From positions 58,559 through 122,558 of the forward strand of contig KB302824.1 in NCBI GenBank assembly GCA_000328365.1: a stretch of DNA of 64,000 bases. The letters run 5' to 3'. The DNA is from Capitella teleta (taxonomy: Eukaryota; Annelida; Polychaeta; Capitellidae). Positions within the stretch are counted from its first letter, which is position 1. Each line of letters opens with the position of its first letter. Below the pieces are notes generated by a model. It did not search any database. It was not told the origin of the DNA and saw only the letters and a program-made list of their open reading frames with translations. A program made the position numbers and the translations under genes. Shown piece by piece: positions 28,521 to 41,963 of the stretch.

Positions 28521-31210
28521 GACTTCTATAAGTACATCATTCATCACTATGTTGTTGTGGGTGTCGTCTTCGCTGTTGACCCTGAGCCTTGTGTTTCTCC
28601 TTGCTGCTTCCATTCCAAAAGCAGATGCGCTATGGACAAGTTTGTTAGTTGGGTTTTGCAAGTCTCGCTTGTTAACTGCGCGAAGTCAATTGTTGCGAAA
28701 CATCTCAAAATAATTGGAGATGCAGTATGATCTCAGATAAAGGCAACAAACTATAACGAAGTAAAACAAATCTCTGTTCTGCTTCGTGTGTTTTCAGATG
28801 AACTTATAGTAGTGATAAGTATTGGTACAACAGAAATTATATTTATTGGATTGCATGTAAAAGGATACCGTAATAGAGCTCCGAGCACAGGAGTGTTTAT
28901 TCACTTGCCCAACCATACTTAATCATTAGGTAATGGTTACTAATGAGTCTATTGAAAGTGCCAACATGTACGACGAGACGGTTATGGCTTCCAGATGACC
29001 GATTGATGGCTTGTACTAATAACATCATCAAAATAATATGCAATTATGAGGACAAACTATCAACCTAATCAATTAACCCAGTCACAGAAGTTGACCTCCA
29101 TAGGTCACGAGAGGAGCATTTCATTCGAATCTTAGTGTGAATATCCCCCATAATATTTAATGGTCTGAAAAATAAAGGGAAGAATCATATCGAGGCTTTG
29201 GTCTCCAGCTATTTTCTGTGGCATGCTAGAATATACTCTTTATTCAAGTTGTTGAACACGAAATTGTCCTATTTGGGAGTGGAGGGAGTGGGGAGAAGTG
29301 GGGGACATTTCATAGTCGCTAAACTTGAGACAACGTACATTCGCGGCTTCAGAATTATTTGTCTTTGGTCTGAATGGTAAATGCAAGAGAAGTGGATTAC
29401 GCGGGTTCATGTTGCAATGATGCAGTGTTTACATAATGCTCAGGGAAATGGTTAGATTCAAGTTTATCATGAGAGGCTACTCCAATTAACTTTACAAGAT
29501 AATTAATGTGTTCGACAGACAGCAATTCCTCAGAAGAAGAAAGGGAAAAAAGTTTTCGTGCAAGATCTTTATTTACGAAATTTACAATTTATCATTCCTA
29601 TATAGGTCCAAGTGTAAATGAACAAAAATAACCATAAATATACAGTCAAGGTCAAGGTCAAGCACGTCTCTCTGCTGCCTCACCAGAATGCCTTTTACAG
29701 CCAGGGCAGAAATCGTAGCCTCAAGTGTCCTCAATGCATCGACGTCGGTGCGTCTCTTGCCTGGAGAGGCCTGACATGGTAATGGAATATCGCCCAATCC
29801 TATTTATGACCAATAACCCTTCAACAAAAGCCACGCAAGTCATCTGGTACGACGACATTGCTCTGTGGGTGAATATTGCATGTGCGATTATTACCTTCAA
29901 TGTAACACAAGAAACTTCGAGCTTATATAATTATCATTATTGGCTAACCAAATTTAGTGAATATCAGGATATAGGCCTGCACCGCTCTGAAGCGATAATG
30001 AAATTATCTCGCCGATATATGCCGAAATATCGTCATTGGGAGCCGAAATAAATCCCATTTCTTTATATATATAGGTTTTTATACCTAGTATATCAGTTTA
30101 ATAATATAATATTCATTTACAAAAGCTTTCACTTTTCCGTAGCTCATGAATTATTCCCAGAAAAGTAAATAGCATTGACGTATCTTTAACTAACGTATCA
30201 TTTAACACATATTTCATTAAGTGCGTCTCAATACGATAATTACTATCCTAATCGATAGATGAACGTCTGGAAAGAGAAATCACACGAATGCATCTCCATT
30301 TATTGCTTTCATACTACAAACGCAAGATATCCAGATTGACCTAAGGACTTAAAACCCTTTAACTGCTGTGCTTGGACCACGGTCTGGCAGGTCTGTTCCC
30401 GAGATTTCTAGTTCAGAACACAATTCAGTTGGCAGTGAATAACCATTCGCATTGCATGGGAACAAGTATTCCATATTTTCTCTCACCTCTTTCCATCCTC
30501 ATGCAAAGCAACTGGTATCAGAGTTGAGGTGATATCCGCATTTTGTAAATCCATTTTGCGATCCCTCATTAACCATTCGTTTGGCTCGGTGAAACTGATA
30601 TACGTGGATGGGCTGCAGGCGATCAGCCCTCACTATGCGATAATAAAGAGAGTACACATGGACTAAGGGGAGCTAATTCAATTCCTGAACGATGCAGTGG
30701 GGGAGTCTGACCATAGCTGTCCAATACAGCTATCAATTATTCAATTGACCCCAGAACTAAACAAGAGTAGACCTAACTACGACTGTCTCACGCTCATCAG
30801 CTGTGATGCAATGACTGCATTGTGGGTCGTAATGATCATAAACGTATCATTGACTATACGTATTGAACACATTCAATGAAACGACAGTCGTGGTGTGAGT
30901 GCAGGTATCGCCCGTTGCTGTGTGGAGAATTGTTTTATTTAAAGTTTGGTAATTCATCTCTTCAATGTCTATTGGTCTCATATCCAAGCCATGTTTTATT
31001 AACCGATTTTTATGCGTTTAAAAAGGTTTACATGTTACATGTATTTGCAATCTTCATTATACACAGTCCGAGGCATACTTTTGTAATCTTGCACATGTAA
31101 ATTCTATAATGGGATCTTCCTATTCAATGGGTTGCTAATTTAATTTGCCAGATTTTTTTCAATCAAACAGATGGTTGGGTTGCTTCGGGGTTTACACATT
31201 TACAAAACAA
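28521..31210. other. Gene-free spacer
   Basis: No convincing coding sequence. Open frames here are short and lack domain signatures, splice context or repeat similarity I can recognise. Confidence 0.35.
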
Positions 31211-31214
31211 TTAT

Positions 31215-31427
31215 AAAACATTAATTTTATGCGGTAACAGATGAGGCATCCGAATTAACAACAAAAATCGAGTCTTAGCTCATTATCGAGACAACCAGAA
31301 GCTGTAGTTCTTTGAAAGCGCAAAATGTTGGCGACTCCCTCAGAAGGTAAAGTCCACTGGAGTGATATCCGCATTACATGTATGTATTCCTCTGGATATC
31401 AGGGAATCGGGGTGGTCAATGAATATG
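31215..31427. repeat. Second copy of the 215-bp direct repeat
   Basis: Nearly identical to 26517-26733, with a two-base difference at the TGTATGTA(TA)TTCC site and a few others. It lies in the same orientation 4.7 kb away. The three-fold GATATTGACG array that follows the first copy is only a single GATATTGACG here (about 31467). Confidence 0.85.
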
Positions 31428-34400
31428 CCGTACCATCCGATCCATCCATGGGCGAATGCCCTGTTCGGATATTGACGGACATTCGTGTACAGAGTATTGG
31501 AAAAGCGCGGGAAATTCTCCTTGGCAACGCGGTTGCGCAGAAAGATTCAATAATTGAATTTACTATTGCAAGAGTACAAAGGATTACGCACGCCGCGGAC
31601 TGTACAGCTCAGGCATCTTGCTGTTGTGATACATATAACCTACATGCAAAAAAAAGGTTTTGCAATTATACTCTAAGCAATTACCCTATAATTACTTTGC
31701 TTCCTTTATTGTATCTGTGATTATTGATATATCCTATGACTTGACCCAAAATACACCTAAACGGCACACTGACGTTAAGCTGTAAGTAATTGATGTGTGA
31801 ACTGGACACGTAGAGTCAGGTAGAAGTCTTGCTTTTTTTCATAATTGTCCAACTTGCACCGACGAATTTCAACGAACCAAGAAACCGCAAACGTCGAATT
31901 GGCGTCGAGCAAAATGAGGAATCCATTAAGAATTCTAAGAAATATTGATATCTTGATTCGTAGGAAATGTTCTTATAGAAATTGGAACGGGGAATGAAAT
32001 CGTCTCTTTGAAATCGCGACGAAAACGTGGATACGATTAATATGCCATTTTGAACGGCAATAAAGTATTATTTTGTTTGAATTGAGAATAATTCGGCATG
32101 ATTTTCCAGAACACTTTAGTTATGTATGCCAATTTTTATTTATTTATTTATTTTATTTTATTTTATTTTTTATTTTTATTTTTTGTGCGTCCCTCGTCAA
32201 AGCAAGTTGAATACGTTAAATGAGGAAGTATTTTAAAAATACACAAAGAATATAAATAATAACCCGATGTACGAAAAAAACGTCGAAGCAAACCCCAGAT
32301 TGGCATCCTGGGAGAATAAAATTCCATGAGAGATCTTGCATAAGCACTAGCCATCATCATCACCCAGCGTGGCGCTAATCGGGTTGGAAAACTTTCGGAG
32401 CTCTCGTAAACAAGTAGAATTCGTTTGATGATTCCCTCGCTAGAGTAGCCAGCCACCCGCACGGCCATCTGTAAATAGTATGAGTTGGTGGCGGCGGAAT
32501 GACCCGCATCACGGCAATGGGGGCTAATCCGGCCGAAATTGCAGGATTGCGTTCGTCTGGATTCGTTGCATACAAATCGACGGTCATCACTTCAGCTCTA
32601 TTTGCATGCTGACACACCGCCAAACGAGAACCCTCCTTCCTGGTACGGTAGCCGATGACCCCGGGGCTTCAGTCTGGCCCCATTAAAGATCGACATGCGG
32701 TTACATGAGGATTCCATTAAGACGATATTGACACTGCTTGACTTCTGGTGACGTCGTCTGCTTTTCGACCTCCCGGCCACTGCAATTAGCCCTTACCCTC
32801 CCTCATTTCACTCCACATCACCTTCTCTTTATCATTTTCTTTTTCCTCCAAGTAAGCCGAGTCTTACTAATACTAAAAGTTTCAGCCGCAAGGAATCCAC
32901 AATTCTCTTTCGTCGCTGGATTAACAACAAAGTGTAATTGAATTAACAACGAAGGGTGTCCTGGTTATAAAATTCCCTCATGAATTATAATTACTTCTAC
33001 ATTTATCGATCTAAGTTTTGTGACATTTCTAAACTCGACAAAAACGTGTTGGTGGATTAAAAACTAAATATTTATTATCAAACCCAAATGTTTTATATGA
33101 ATTACATAAAGCAATCACCGGAAAACAAAAAAGAACGCTTCGAAATGCATGCACCATTCACACCACGAATATTACTGCACTATTAGTTGCCACGTTCAAA
33201 GACTGTATGGTTAGCGCTGGTAACTTGGTTCTAACTTGAGCATACTCACGTGCGGTCTCCTCAAGAAAAGAATAGATCAGGATGAAGTCAAATTTAGCTC
33301 CAAAGAGTCGTCAAAAGGTATCCGGAATCATCTTAGAAGAGGACAAAGCACGAAATCCGGCGGGATTCTTCCTGGAATATCCGTCGGGAAAGACGCGCTA
33401 GAAGTTTTTAGCAGCGTCGCAGCAGCTTCCTCCGTCAAGTGACGGTTGATCAAAGGTCTGGGCTTCAATCACCACTCTTGCCTCATGAATATTGATGAGG
33501 GAGGCAACTCCTCTCCCTCATTATGCCACGGTGATCGATGCTTTTGCGCTCTGCACATTCATGCCGATTTTTGATGACGGTGTGCGCATGTACAGCCCTG
33601 AACGCCACCGGAAGTTAGAGCAGACTCTATTTGAATACTGCTTTTACCACAAGCCCCATTACACGGAATATGGGACGGCGGACACCCAGCTTGGACCAAG
33701 TACAAGTCTTCTAAGGGTTGAGTTCGCCCGACTCCACGCAACAGGTTGTCGGTGTCATCTGGTTCTAATCACAAGCCAATAAGACGCGTCATCAAAGAAA
33801 TGAGATGAGCGACGCATGCGCTTGACAGCCTCGCTTTCAGACGCCGCCCTGATCATTTGACCCTCCTGACAGCGCCATCGCTAAACGCTGATTAATCTGA
33901 TCATTTCGCCATCTCCCGCTCCCTCATCCCCAGCGCCTATTTGCTCTGCTCTCTCTCGCCCCTTGGACGTCCTAATCTGTCGGGGGACATGAATCCGGCA
34001 GTGGACGAGATGCAATTGGTTCATATACACAGATTGTGCTGACCAGGATTGGCGGCCGGCATGACTTCTGGGTGGGCGAAGGGAGGGGGGCACTGCATAT
34101 CAATGAGGCCGATCATCGATCTCTCCGATGCCGCGATTTACAGACCGGATCTGCGTTCGTTTCCGTTTTCCGCCGGAAGTGTAGGAATAACCCTCATCTC
34201 ATTCCATCCTCACACGGAACCGAATTATGAAGCAAATAGGAGTGAGTGCGTGGTCTGGGTTGAATGTCTCCTCTGACCGCAGTAATCGTCACAAACGAAT
34301 GTACATGCCGTTCGGTCGTGTGCTTGATTCAGTGTCCCTTGACGGGAGGGGATGGGGTGTGGGCAGTGTGCTGAGATGAAATTTTGGTAGAAGGGTAAAG

Positions 34401-36325
34401 ATTCGTCTTCTGATCAGCTCTCTCGTGAATTCCTTTTTATTCGCTTTTGCTGCTTCTACACTGATATTTAGAAGCACAAAAACTACAAAAACCGGGTTAC
34501 TTTTCTAATAGCATGGTGTTTTATTGTGATTTTGCAATGCTGCTCAATTGCATAACAATGCCTGATGCCATGGGTTTATAAAGGAGTATAACTAGAATCC
34601 CAATTGGGGTCACGGGATCAGTCAGAATTGAAAATTGAATAAGGACATACAAATTAATGTCGTAAAACACAGATTCCGGACAGACCGGATTTGGATTTCG
34701 CGGCCTGAAAACCCACATGTCCACCACAGCATGACACATAGCAAAGTGTCGAATCGTGGTGTCTGGTTGGACGAAGATGGATTTGTGCCATCGCATAAGT
34801 CTGTGCTCTGTTGTTGATGCATGTACATATAAACGTATAGCATTTTGCGATCTCACGCCCGGATTAAAATCAGAGGGGTAAAGAGTTAAAAGTTCGCTCA
34901 GGTGACAATTCATGAAGATATGAAAGTCATAAAGATAATTTTAAAAACAATTCGCCGCCTAATAGGTCGTCAGTAAAGCCGTCTGTATTAATAATTATTT
35001 ATATATATATATCTTCCTTCAATGCACGTGTTGGTTTCGCCTTGGCCGCGCTACATGCGTATTCCTCTCAATCAACATGCAACTGTTGCAACTATTGTAC
35101 GTAATCATCTAATGTTTTTAATGAAACGCATGCACACCTTAGTATTACAGTAACGTGACAGTGACAGGCTTTCCATATTCATTCTGATGAACTATGATAG
35201 TGTAATATTTCATACTTGAAGGGGGAGGGGGATCGTTCGCGTTTCATGTGTTTCTTGTACAATTTTATACATGGGAGTGCATTGCGAACGTTCTACAAAA
35301 ATATCGTTTGTAAGAGAGGACTGTTCGCTAGAGGAGCAAGTGTACTGTTCATCTCTAACACTACATGGGGACGATAGGATGCTCGATTTCTCACACTGAA
35401 GTCTAATGGCTACCCGGGAATACACACCGCGTCTCGCGCATGGGGGAAGAGCGCAGTGTTTGCACAGATTACTATGTCGTGGCTTCACGCATGGCGTAGC
35501 TGCTGAGGAGGGGAGGAGGGATGTCGAGACTGCTGGGTTGATGGTCTTGTTTGCCAGTCGTTCTCAATCAAACATTATCTTATTTAATGAAGGAATAGGG
35601 GACAAGAGCGGACCAGCCAGCGTACGTTACTGCCGCTCTTGTCCTGCTTCCAGCCGAAACTGGCCAGTTTCGGCATGTTTGCTGGGCACCGCTTCTGATC
35701 ACAGCTCGCTCAGGGCTTACGTGTCACCTTTGTGGGGTACCATAACCAGAGAAATTGTGTGCAGCGTGTCAGAGAATTCCAGGCAGGAATTGTATGATTG
35801 CTGTATAAAACTAATAAATTTAATTTCAATTCGATATGTGATTAGCAGCACCTCGTCAAAATACTTAATGATTACATGTTGATATTATTATGTGCTCGAT
35901 CGATCTCGTTCTGGTGTCATGGAAATAAACGTGGAATCTAGCATGATTGATGACGTTGGCTCAGGCACGCAACTGCATGCTCAAAACGGTATGCCAGACT
36001 TTCTGATTGGACGTTATGATGTGCGCTTTCAACCGCTCGCTTCAAATGAGATCTGTTTAGCAGCCGCAGCCACAGATAACATACGCTACATTCTGTGGCC
36101 GCAGTGTGCTATTTCTTCAACACTGAAATCCTAAATAATGGATTGGGTATCGGGTTAACGCTTTGCTCTGCAGACCCAGAAAGTGAAAAGTTCAATAAAT
36201 TCCAATGCCTAATCCAATAACTACATATAGCTATAGCTAACTGCTAGCTAGAATGTTTAAAACTCTAAACTCCCTGGAAACCAATTAGGGAAGAAATCAA
36301 TCAATGTCATGCTTTTAATTGTAGC
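31428..36325. other. Gene-poor spacer
   Basis: No gene supported. A T-rich (TTTA)n tract lies at 32127-32185. From about 32300 to 34300 the composition is richer in GC than the surroundings, with an octamer ATTTGCAT at about 32600 and several TAAT/ATTA sites. That could mark conserved regulatory DNA, but nothing proves it. Paired hairpins occur at 35600-35674. Confidence 0.35.
35600..35674. repeat. Two adjacent hairpins
   Basis: Hairpin 1: GGACAAGAGCGG at 35600-35611 pairs perfectly with 35633-35644 across a 21-nt loop. Hairpin 2: a perfect 22-bp palindrome at 35653-35674 with arm GCCGAAACTGG. They are eight bases apart. They could be an RNA structure, a small foldback element or chance. Confidence 0.8.
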
Positions 36326-36327
36326 TA

Positions 36328-37190
36328 CAGTAAAACCTCGATGTATCGAACGTCCGTCCCTCGAATGTCTCCCTGTGTCGAAGTGTTTTCGAAGTCCCAA
36401 CGATTCTCCTATACTTTACTATTAGCATTAACATCCGTCCCTCGAACATCTCATTCTCGAATTTATCCTTGTGTCGAAGTGTTTTCGAAGTCCCCGAGAC
36501 ATATTTTCGATCTGTAGCTCGAAGTCGAAAAATTCGATGAACATGTTTCTCAGTTTGGTAACTTCAAAGAGAGAGATAGTCAGTTGTTTACAAAGCATCA
36601 AAACATGCCCGCCCCCACAAAGCAATCGGGAGCCTTTATCTCTCCTCTCTTTAAGCCCCGACCTGAGCTTTGATTGGCTGACTCCAAACATCAACGGACC
36701 GTGGATCTCAACTAAGCGATAAGGCATTGTTCTTGGGTGTATTTGTTATGATCTTTATTGAATGACCGACAAAAGACCGCGACCAGAGCTTGGCTGACTC
36801 CTAAAATCAATAGACCGTGGATATCAACTAAAGCATTGTTGTTAGTGTGCTTGTGATGATATTTAATGAATTGCCGACAAAAGACCGCGCGCGAAGCTAG
36901 AGTTAATTAAAAAAATCCAGCCTTAGATCTACACGTTGATAAATATTTGTTAATTAAAAGTTTCAATCTCAATTTCTCCTTATCATTTCTTTGGCCTAGA
37001 TTTCTCGTTAGTCATGAGATTACCGTTCATAGTTTATGAGTTCATAACGCATGCAATTAATCATAACGTCAGAGCACGGTCTGGAATCATAACGATCATA
37101 TCATAACGGCCTCGATCTATCCCTCGAAGTATCCTTGAGTCGAAGTATTTGAGCTAACCCCACGAACTTCGACACATCGAGGTTTTACTG
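36328..37190. mobile_element. Pogo/Tigger-type MITE, 863 bp, with TA target duplication
   Basis: The left end CAGTAAAACCTCGATGTATC and the reverse complement of the right end CAGTAAAACCTCGATGTGTC match over at least 23 bp, with one difference. TA flanks both sides (36326-36327 and 37191-37192). The TIR is of the type seen on pogo/Tigger elements. The interior has a duplicated GTGTCGAAGTGTTTTCGAAG block (about 36374 and 36473) and a two-unit tandem repeat of about 115 bp (about 36667-36787 and 36787-36893). No transposase is encoded, so it is non-autonomous. Confidence 0.88.
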
Positions 37191-37199
37191 TAGTAAGCA

Positions 37200-38900
37200 G
37201 TCTTTGTTTTTGTTCGTTTTCCTCTTAGTCTATTTTTTTTTTTTTTTTTTCTGTTTGAGTCAATCTGGACTTACGCAATGCATGTACATTTGTAAAGAAA
37301 GACACCCACGTAACTGTTATATGCCCGCATTCATAATTGAATGCTATGTTGATCATTCCGTGTCCGTTTACGATGTTGTGAACTCTTTTAAGAAATTGAA
37401 ATGTATTAAATCTGACACTAATTCATTGCTCTCGTCAGACCATTTTTTGATGGCAGGTCATAAGTTGTCCATACATTTGTCCTTATTAATGTCAATGATA
37501 TTTTTACATGCTGATGTGCCCAGTGCAATGTTACACTCTGTTTTAATGCCCATACCAAAGAACAGTAGAAAATCTCTCAATGACGGTAACAATTATAGAT
37601 CTATTGCAATATAAAGTATAATTGGTAAATTACTAGACAACATCATTTTATCAAAGCATTCCCATATTTTGGACTCTTCTGAATTACAGCTCGGTTTTTG
37701 TGCTGATCATTCAACCAGTCAATGTACTTATGTATTCGAAGAAGTTATTGAATATTACAAACAGTTAAATACACCATGTTTTGTTACATTATTAGATATG
37801 CATCTAGTGCCTTTGACCGTGTCAATTTCGTTAAACTTTTTTGTTTACTTTTAAATCGAGAATTCCGTGCGCTCACTGCAAAATTGCTTCTTTCAACATG
37901 TATGTATATTTCTCAGACCATGTCAGTCCGTTGGTGTTTCTCTGTTTCAAACCATTTTACTTGTTTCAATGGTGTCAAGCACGGTGGGGTGCTGTTGCCA
38001 GTTTTATTTTGTGTATATATGGATGAGCTATTGAGATTGTTGAAAGACACTCAAGTTGGGTGTCATCTCGGTCATCCTTTTGTTGGCGCTCTGAGTTATG
38101 CCGATGACCTCATTCTCATGCCCCCCTCATTGAATGCCTCTCGTAAACTGCTCAATGTGTGTGAATCTTTTTCATATGTTTACGATGTCAAGTTTAATGC
38201 GTCCAAAAGTTTAAGTCTTGTCTTTAATAGCAAAATCAAATCTTTCCATTTACATATGTACCATGACGAAATTCCTCGTGTTTTTAATGCAGTTCACTTG
38301 GGCCACCATATCGGTAGAGATGGTCACACATCCAATGTGAATAAAGTTATTAATGATCTGTATATACGAGTAAATCGTTTGAAATGTAACTTTAATAATT
38401 GTTTCTTTGAACTCTGTGAAATCTGAATGCCATAGACAAAAATGCTGTATGCTATTGGAAATGTTTAAGGCGCCTTTTTAAGTTGCCGTATCGCACTAAT
38501 TCGCGTTTTATTTCTCTTCTGTTATGTGAGCCTGACTTTGCTACTAAAATTTTAAAACGTTTTGGAAAAGTTTGGAAAAAGTGTTGTAATAGTAAAAATC
38601 GAATTGTAAATTTGTGTACACATTTATCTATTAATAGCTTTTCAAATGCTGGATCAAATAGCCGTCTATTAATGTCAAAATTACACCTGAATGAAACTAA
38701 CAATATTTCGAACAATGACATCAAAATTATACTTTCTGAAAGCTGGTTCAGCTCCGTCGAGGCTGAAGACTTAGCTTATGTAAGTGCCATAATAGATTTG
38801 TTTGGAATGCGGGGGAGGGGGGGGGGTACAGTTACAGGCCCGCTGGATGCAGCAGAAGCTGAAGCTCTGTTGTGTGTTATTTGTACATATTGATTATCTA
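37200..38900 (+). mobile_element. 5'-truncated LINE, reverse-transcriptase region, inactive
   Basis: Starting just beyond the pogo-type MITE and a T run (about 37232-37252), the plus strand encodes LMPIPKNSRKSLNDGNNYRS (about 37545), then SSAFDRVNFVKLF (about 37803), GVLLPVLFCVYMDELL (about 37985) and the catalytic LSYADDLIL (about 38093). Stops and frame changes interrupt it. It is the same broad family as the LINE at 12814-16360 (shared ADDxxL context, LLPVLFCVYMD and FDRV...LF) but clearly diverged. The endonuclease is absent. Confidence 0.85.
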
Positions 38901-39055
38901 ATTGTATCTACTATTTTGTCTTCTTGTTTTGTTTTGTTTTGTTCTGCATACATTACTATATCTTTTTTGACATGCAATAAATATATTATTGTTATTATAA
39001 CGATCGATTTCAGATAATATACTATATTGTATAGGCTATAATGATTACATGTAAT

Positions 39056-39275
39056 ATAAAGTGGGCCAGAAGTAGTCTGCTCGATCCATGTTAAACGCAT
39101 TACAGTTAAATTTGATAAAATTTACCCATTGTTAAGATTGTTTCAAAGATAGTGCTACGATAGCAACAACAGCACTCGCAAACAAAGGAACAATTTGATA
39201 AAATTTACCCATTGTTCCAAAAATAGTGCTACAATAGCAACAACATTCAATAGCAGCACTCGCAAACAAAAGAAG
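39056..39275. repeat. Mariner-MITE relative with an 83-bp tandem duplication
   Basis: GTGGGCCAGAAGTAGTCTGC at 39061 resembles the terminal repeat of the MITE at 562. The unit 39109-39188 (AATTTGATAAAATTTACCC to GCACTCGCAAACAAA) is repeated at 39192-39272 with small changes. The far inverted repeat was not found. Confidence 0.6.
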
Positions 39276-41762
39276 ACAAGAACAAAAGAAAGGCCAGAGT
39301 CAGGGGCCATCTTTGCCACCAAAAGTAAAACGAAGTGACTCAGTATGCAGTTGTGTATACGCGTAAACGTGGCGCCCTCGCTCCACATACAGCAGTGATT
39401 CTCCAAAAACGGCCGATGGGCTCAGATTTTCATCGAATCATAGAGTGTGTGGCTTGCCTTAATTGGTGGTTAAATCAGAATCTCATCTTATTGCTACTGT
39501 TAAACAACGAAGACGGCAATTAAAGGCAATTGCAAAGGGAAAGGTAAAGCCGCCGATCCTTTGATCGACCGCTAATACAAATCTTCAAAGAAGCACAATA
39601 GAATTCCAGCATCCATTGAACCGTGTTCACTTCGGCGAACCAAACCTACACTCTTTCAGCGAACTCACCACCGAGTCAGCGAGCGGCGCCAGTGAGTGGA
39701 CGAATGAAGCTAGGGTAGGCCTATAACATATTCCTATATATTTCATGTATATATTTCATGCATGCTTTGTGAATGGTTATACGCTTAGGTATTCTCTTGT
39801 AATCTATTACATCCAGATTTTCTTTTTCTCGAAAAACGATTTTTTCCTTAAATATTTGCTATATTAAATCGGTGTTCATCTTTGATATACTAAACATGAT
39901 TATTCTCTCACTGCAGAGAAATTTCGCTTCTTTCTGTTCTTATACAACTTCTAGCTGCAACAGGAGTACGATGTCAGTGCAATAATTCCGTATATACAGC
40001 TGCTGTATACGGAACGCTTTCCGAAAGTAAAAATATCGCCGAATATATATGGGAATTTAATTGGTGCTCATGCAGATCCAAAAGAGAATATTCGACTATT
40101 TCCGCAACATAATGTTCATGCATCCATACCATGCTAGGGTCGTCGAAGATTTCTTGAAGAAAGAAAATAAACTCACGGCATTGTGACTGGCGTATTCCCC
40201 ACGTTTTCACCAAATGAGCATTTTATGGGATAAACTGACGTCACAATCTCCGTATTTCCTCACTGAGTCGCCGCCTCCCATCTCCCCACAAGCGCACAAA
40301 GCTAGCTGATTCAGGCCTGTAATAACATCCCATGCAAGGAAACAGGGTTGCAAGTATCATCGAGAAATTACGTCAAAATCCTTCCGCGTGTTATTAGTGT
40401 GTCAGTTGGGAATATAGCAGACCTTCAGTTTTGAACATTTCAAATTGTATTCCTTTTCGATTGCTCCTCCGATCAACCATGTGAATTCCGTTGGTTTTCT
40501 TGGGTATTTCATAAGAATGTGCGCTATTGGTACAACTTAAATAACACACGACAGATATGTCGTGCAATACATACCCCTAAGGTGGGGTAGGCAAAACGAA
40601 ACGGGGCATTGCTTTCGCATCTAAGGATAGCTAGTGGGTACGGCAGGTCATTCGAAGAGCCCTAATGCTTCTCTCTCAGCACTCCAGATGTTCCACATTA
40701 AACAGCTATACTCAGAATTACCGCGTGTATAACTCATGAGCATGACTTGTACACTTGAACCAGAGAAAACTCGTCGCTCGTTGTCAACAAGGTTGAGGTC
40801 TTTTCATAAATTCCATAATTCATCAGAACAGAAGCCAAAAATTTGAAATGAATTTGAAATTTAATGAAGAATCCTGATGGAGCACTTAACAGTGCCACAA
40901 ACACACGCAATGGATTACCATGAAAAGCGATTCATACAAATATTGAAAAACGAAAATGCTCTTAGCTCAGATCTCATTAAGGGCAAATTATTCATTCATA
41001 ATTATGTATAATAATTATTTGAAAAACCTATATAAATTGCTACAAAGCCAGAAAAAGTAAGAAACGGAAAAAAATAAAAAAATAAAAAAAAAACAATAAA
41101 GAGGAAAAACCAGTTTCCTTACATCTTAATGACAAAAATGCTCCTCTCTAACAATCGGTGGAATTCTCAATTTATATAATATCCTCGATGTCAACTGTAA
41201 AATGAATATCTTCATATAGAAATCTTTTCTAGGGATTAAGATATAAAAATTTTCAATTAAGGTGGATTATCAAACAATTAACATGGTATTCAAGCCAAGG
41301 ATGGGTGATACTTGAACGAAATTATTGCAAACTTGGTAAATAGAAGATTTTTGTGGCTCGATTTTGAGAAATGGACATAAGTATGAAATGTAACAAAAAT
41401 TCAAGAACAAATTGAAATAATAAAAATGCATAGAAAACAGAAACTTGACAATAAATAGAATCAGTGAAGAATAAGAAGTACATACACTTAATACTTGTTT
41501 GCAAAATTAAAACACAAATAAAACTACAAAGATGTTAATGGAGATGCAGAAAATAACGTTAAATAACGCTAGCTGCTGAATAACATTAGCTGCATGGGAC
41601 TCTATACAAAAACATGAAAAATGAACGCGTGAAAAAACCTACAGATTATCTTAATTTGAAAAAAATAAAACCTGAGAAAATAATAAAACAGAAAAAAACT
41701 CATGTCGGCCAAAATGCATGGTTACATATTTTTGATTCAATGAATCGTAATAGTTTGTAATA
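39276..41762. other. Gene-free spacer
   Basis: AT-rich, with A-rich runs near 41070-41110. No exon, RNA gene or transposon recognised. Confidence 0.35.
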
Positions 41763-41779
41763 ATATCATATACAGATTA

Positions 41780-41785
41780 TTTATT
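41780..41785 (-). promoter_or_regulatory. Poly(A) signal (AATAAA on the minus strand) for the INPP5A distal exon
   Basis: The plus strand shows TTTATT, so the minus strand reads AATAAA, 179 nt past the stop of the alternative last exon. It supports a minus-strand transcript end near 41760. Confidence 0.55.
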
Positions 41786-41817
41786 GTGACGGCAGCTACA
41801 TTGCTTTGACTTTACAA

Positions 41818-41870
41818 GAGAGAGAAAAGGAGAGGCGAGGAGAGGCAAGAAGAGAAGAGGGAGGGAGGTT
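41818..41870. repeat. Polypurine tract
   Basis: An almost pure A/G run on the plus strand (GAGAGAGAAAAGGAGAGGCG and onward to GGGAGGGAGG), inside the proposed distal exon of INPP5A. The transcript would carry a polypyrimidine stretch. Confidence 0.6.
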
Positions 41871-41963
41871 TCTAGCACCAGCTGAGTCCATGGCACGCTG
41901 CTCAGTCTTTTAGTGGCAGCAACTTTTGCGTAGTGTAGGTGCCAGTTGATGCAGTGACGGGAG

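Noticed and set aside
33492-33782. 96-codon ORF as a host exon
   Set aside because: No recognisable domain and no consistent splice phase with neighbours.
35406-35882. 158-codon ORF as a gene
   Set aside because: No domain, no splice context, and it runs through two hairpins. Low-complexity chance ORF in a GC-richer patch.
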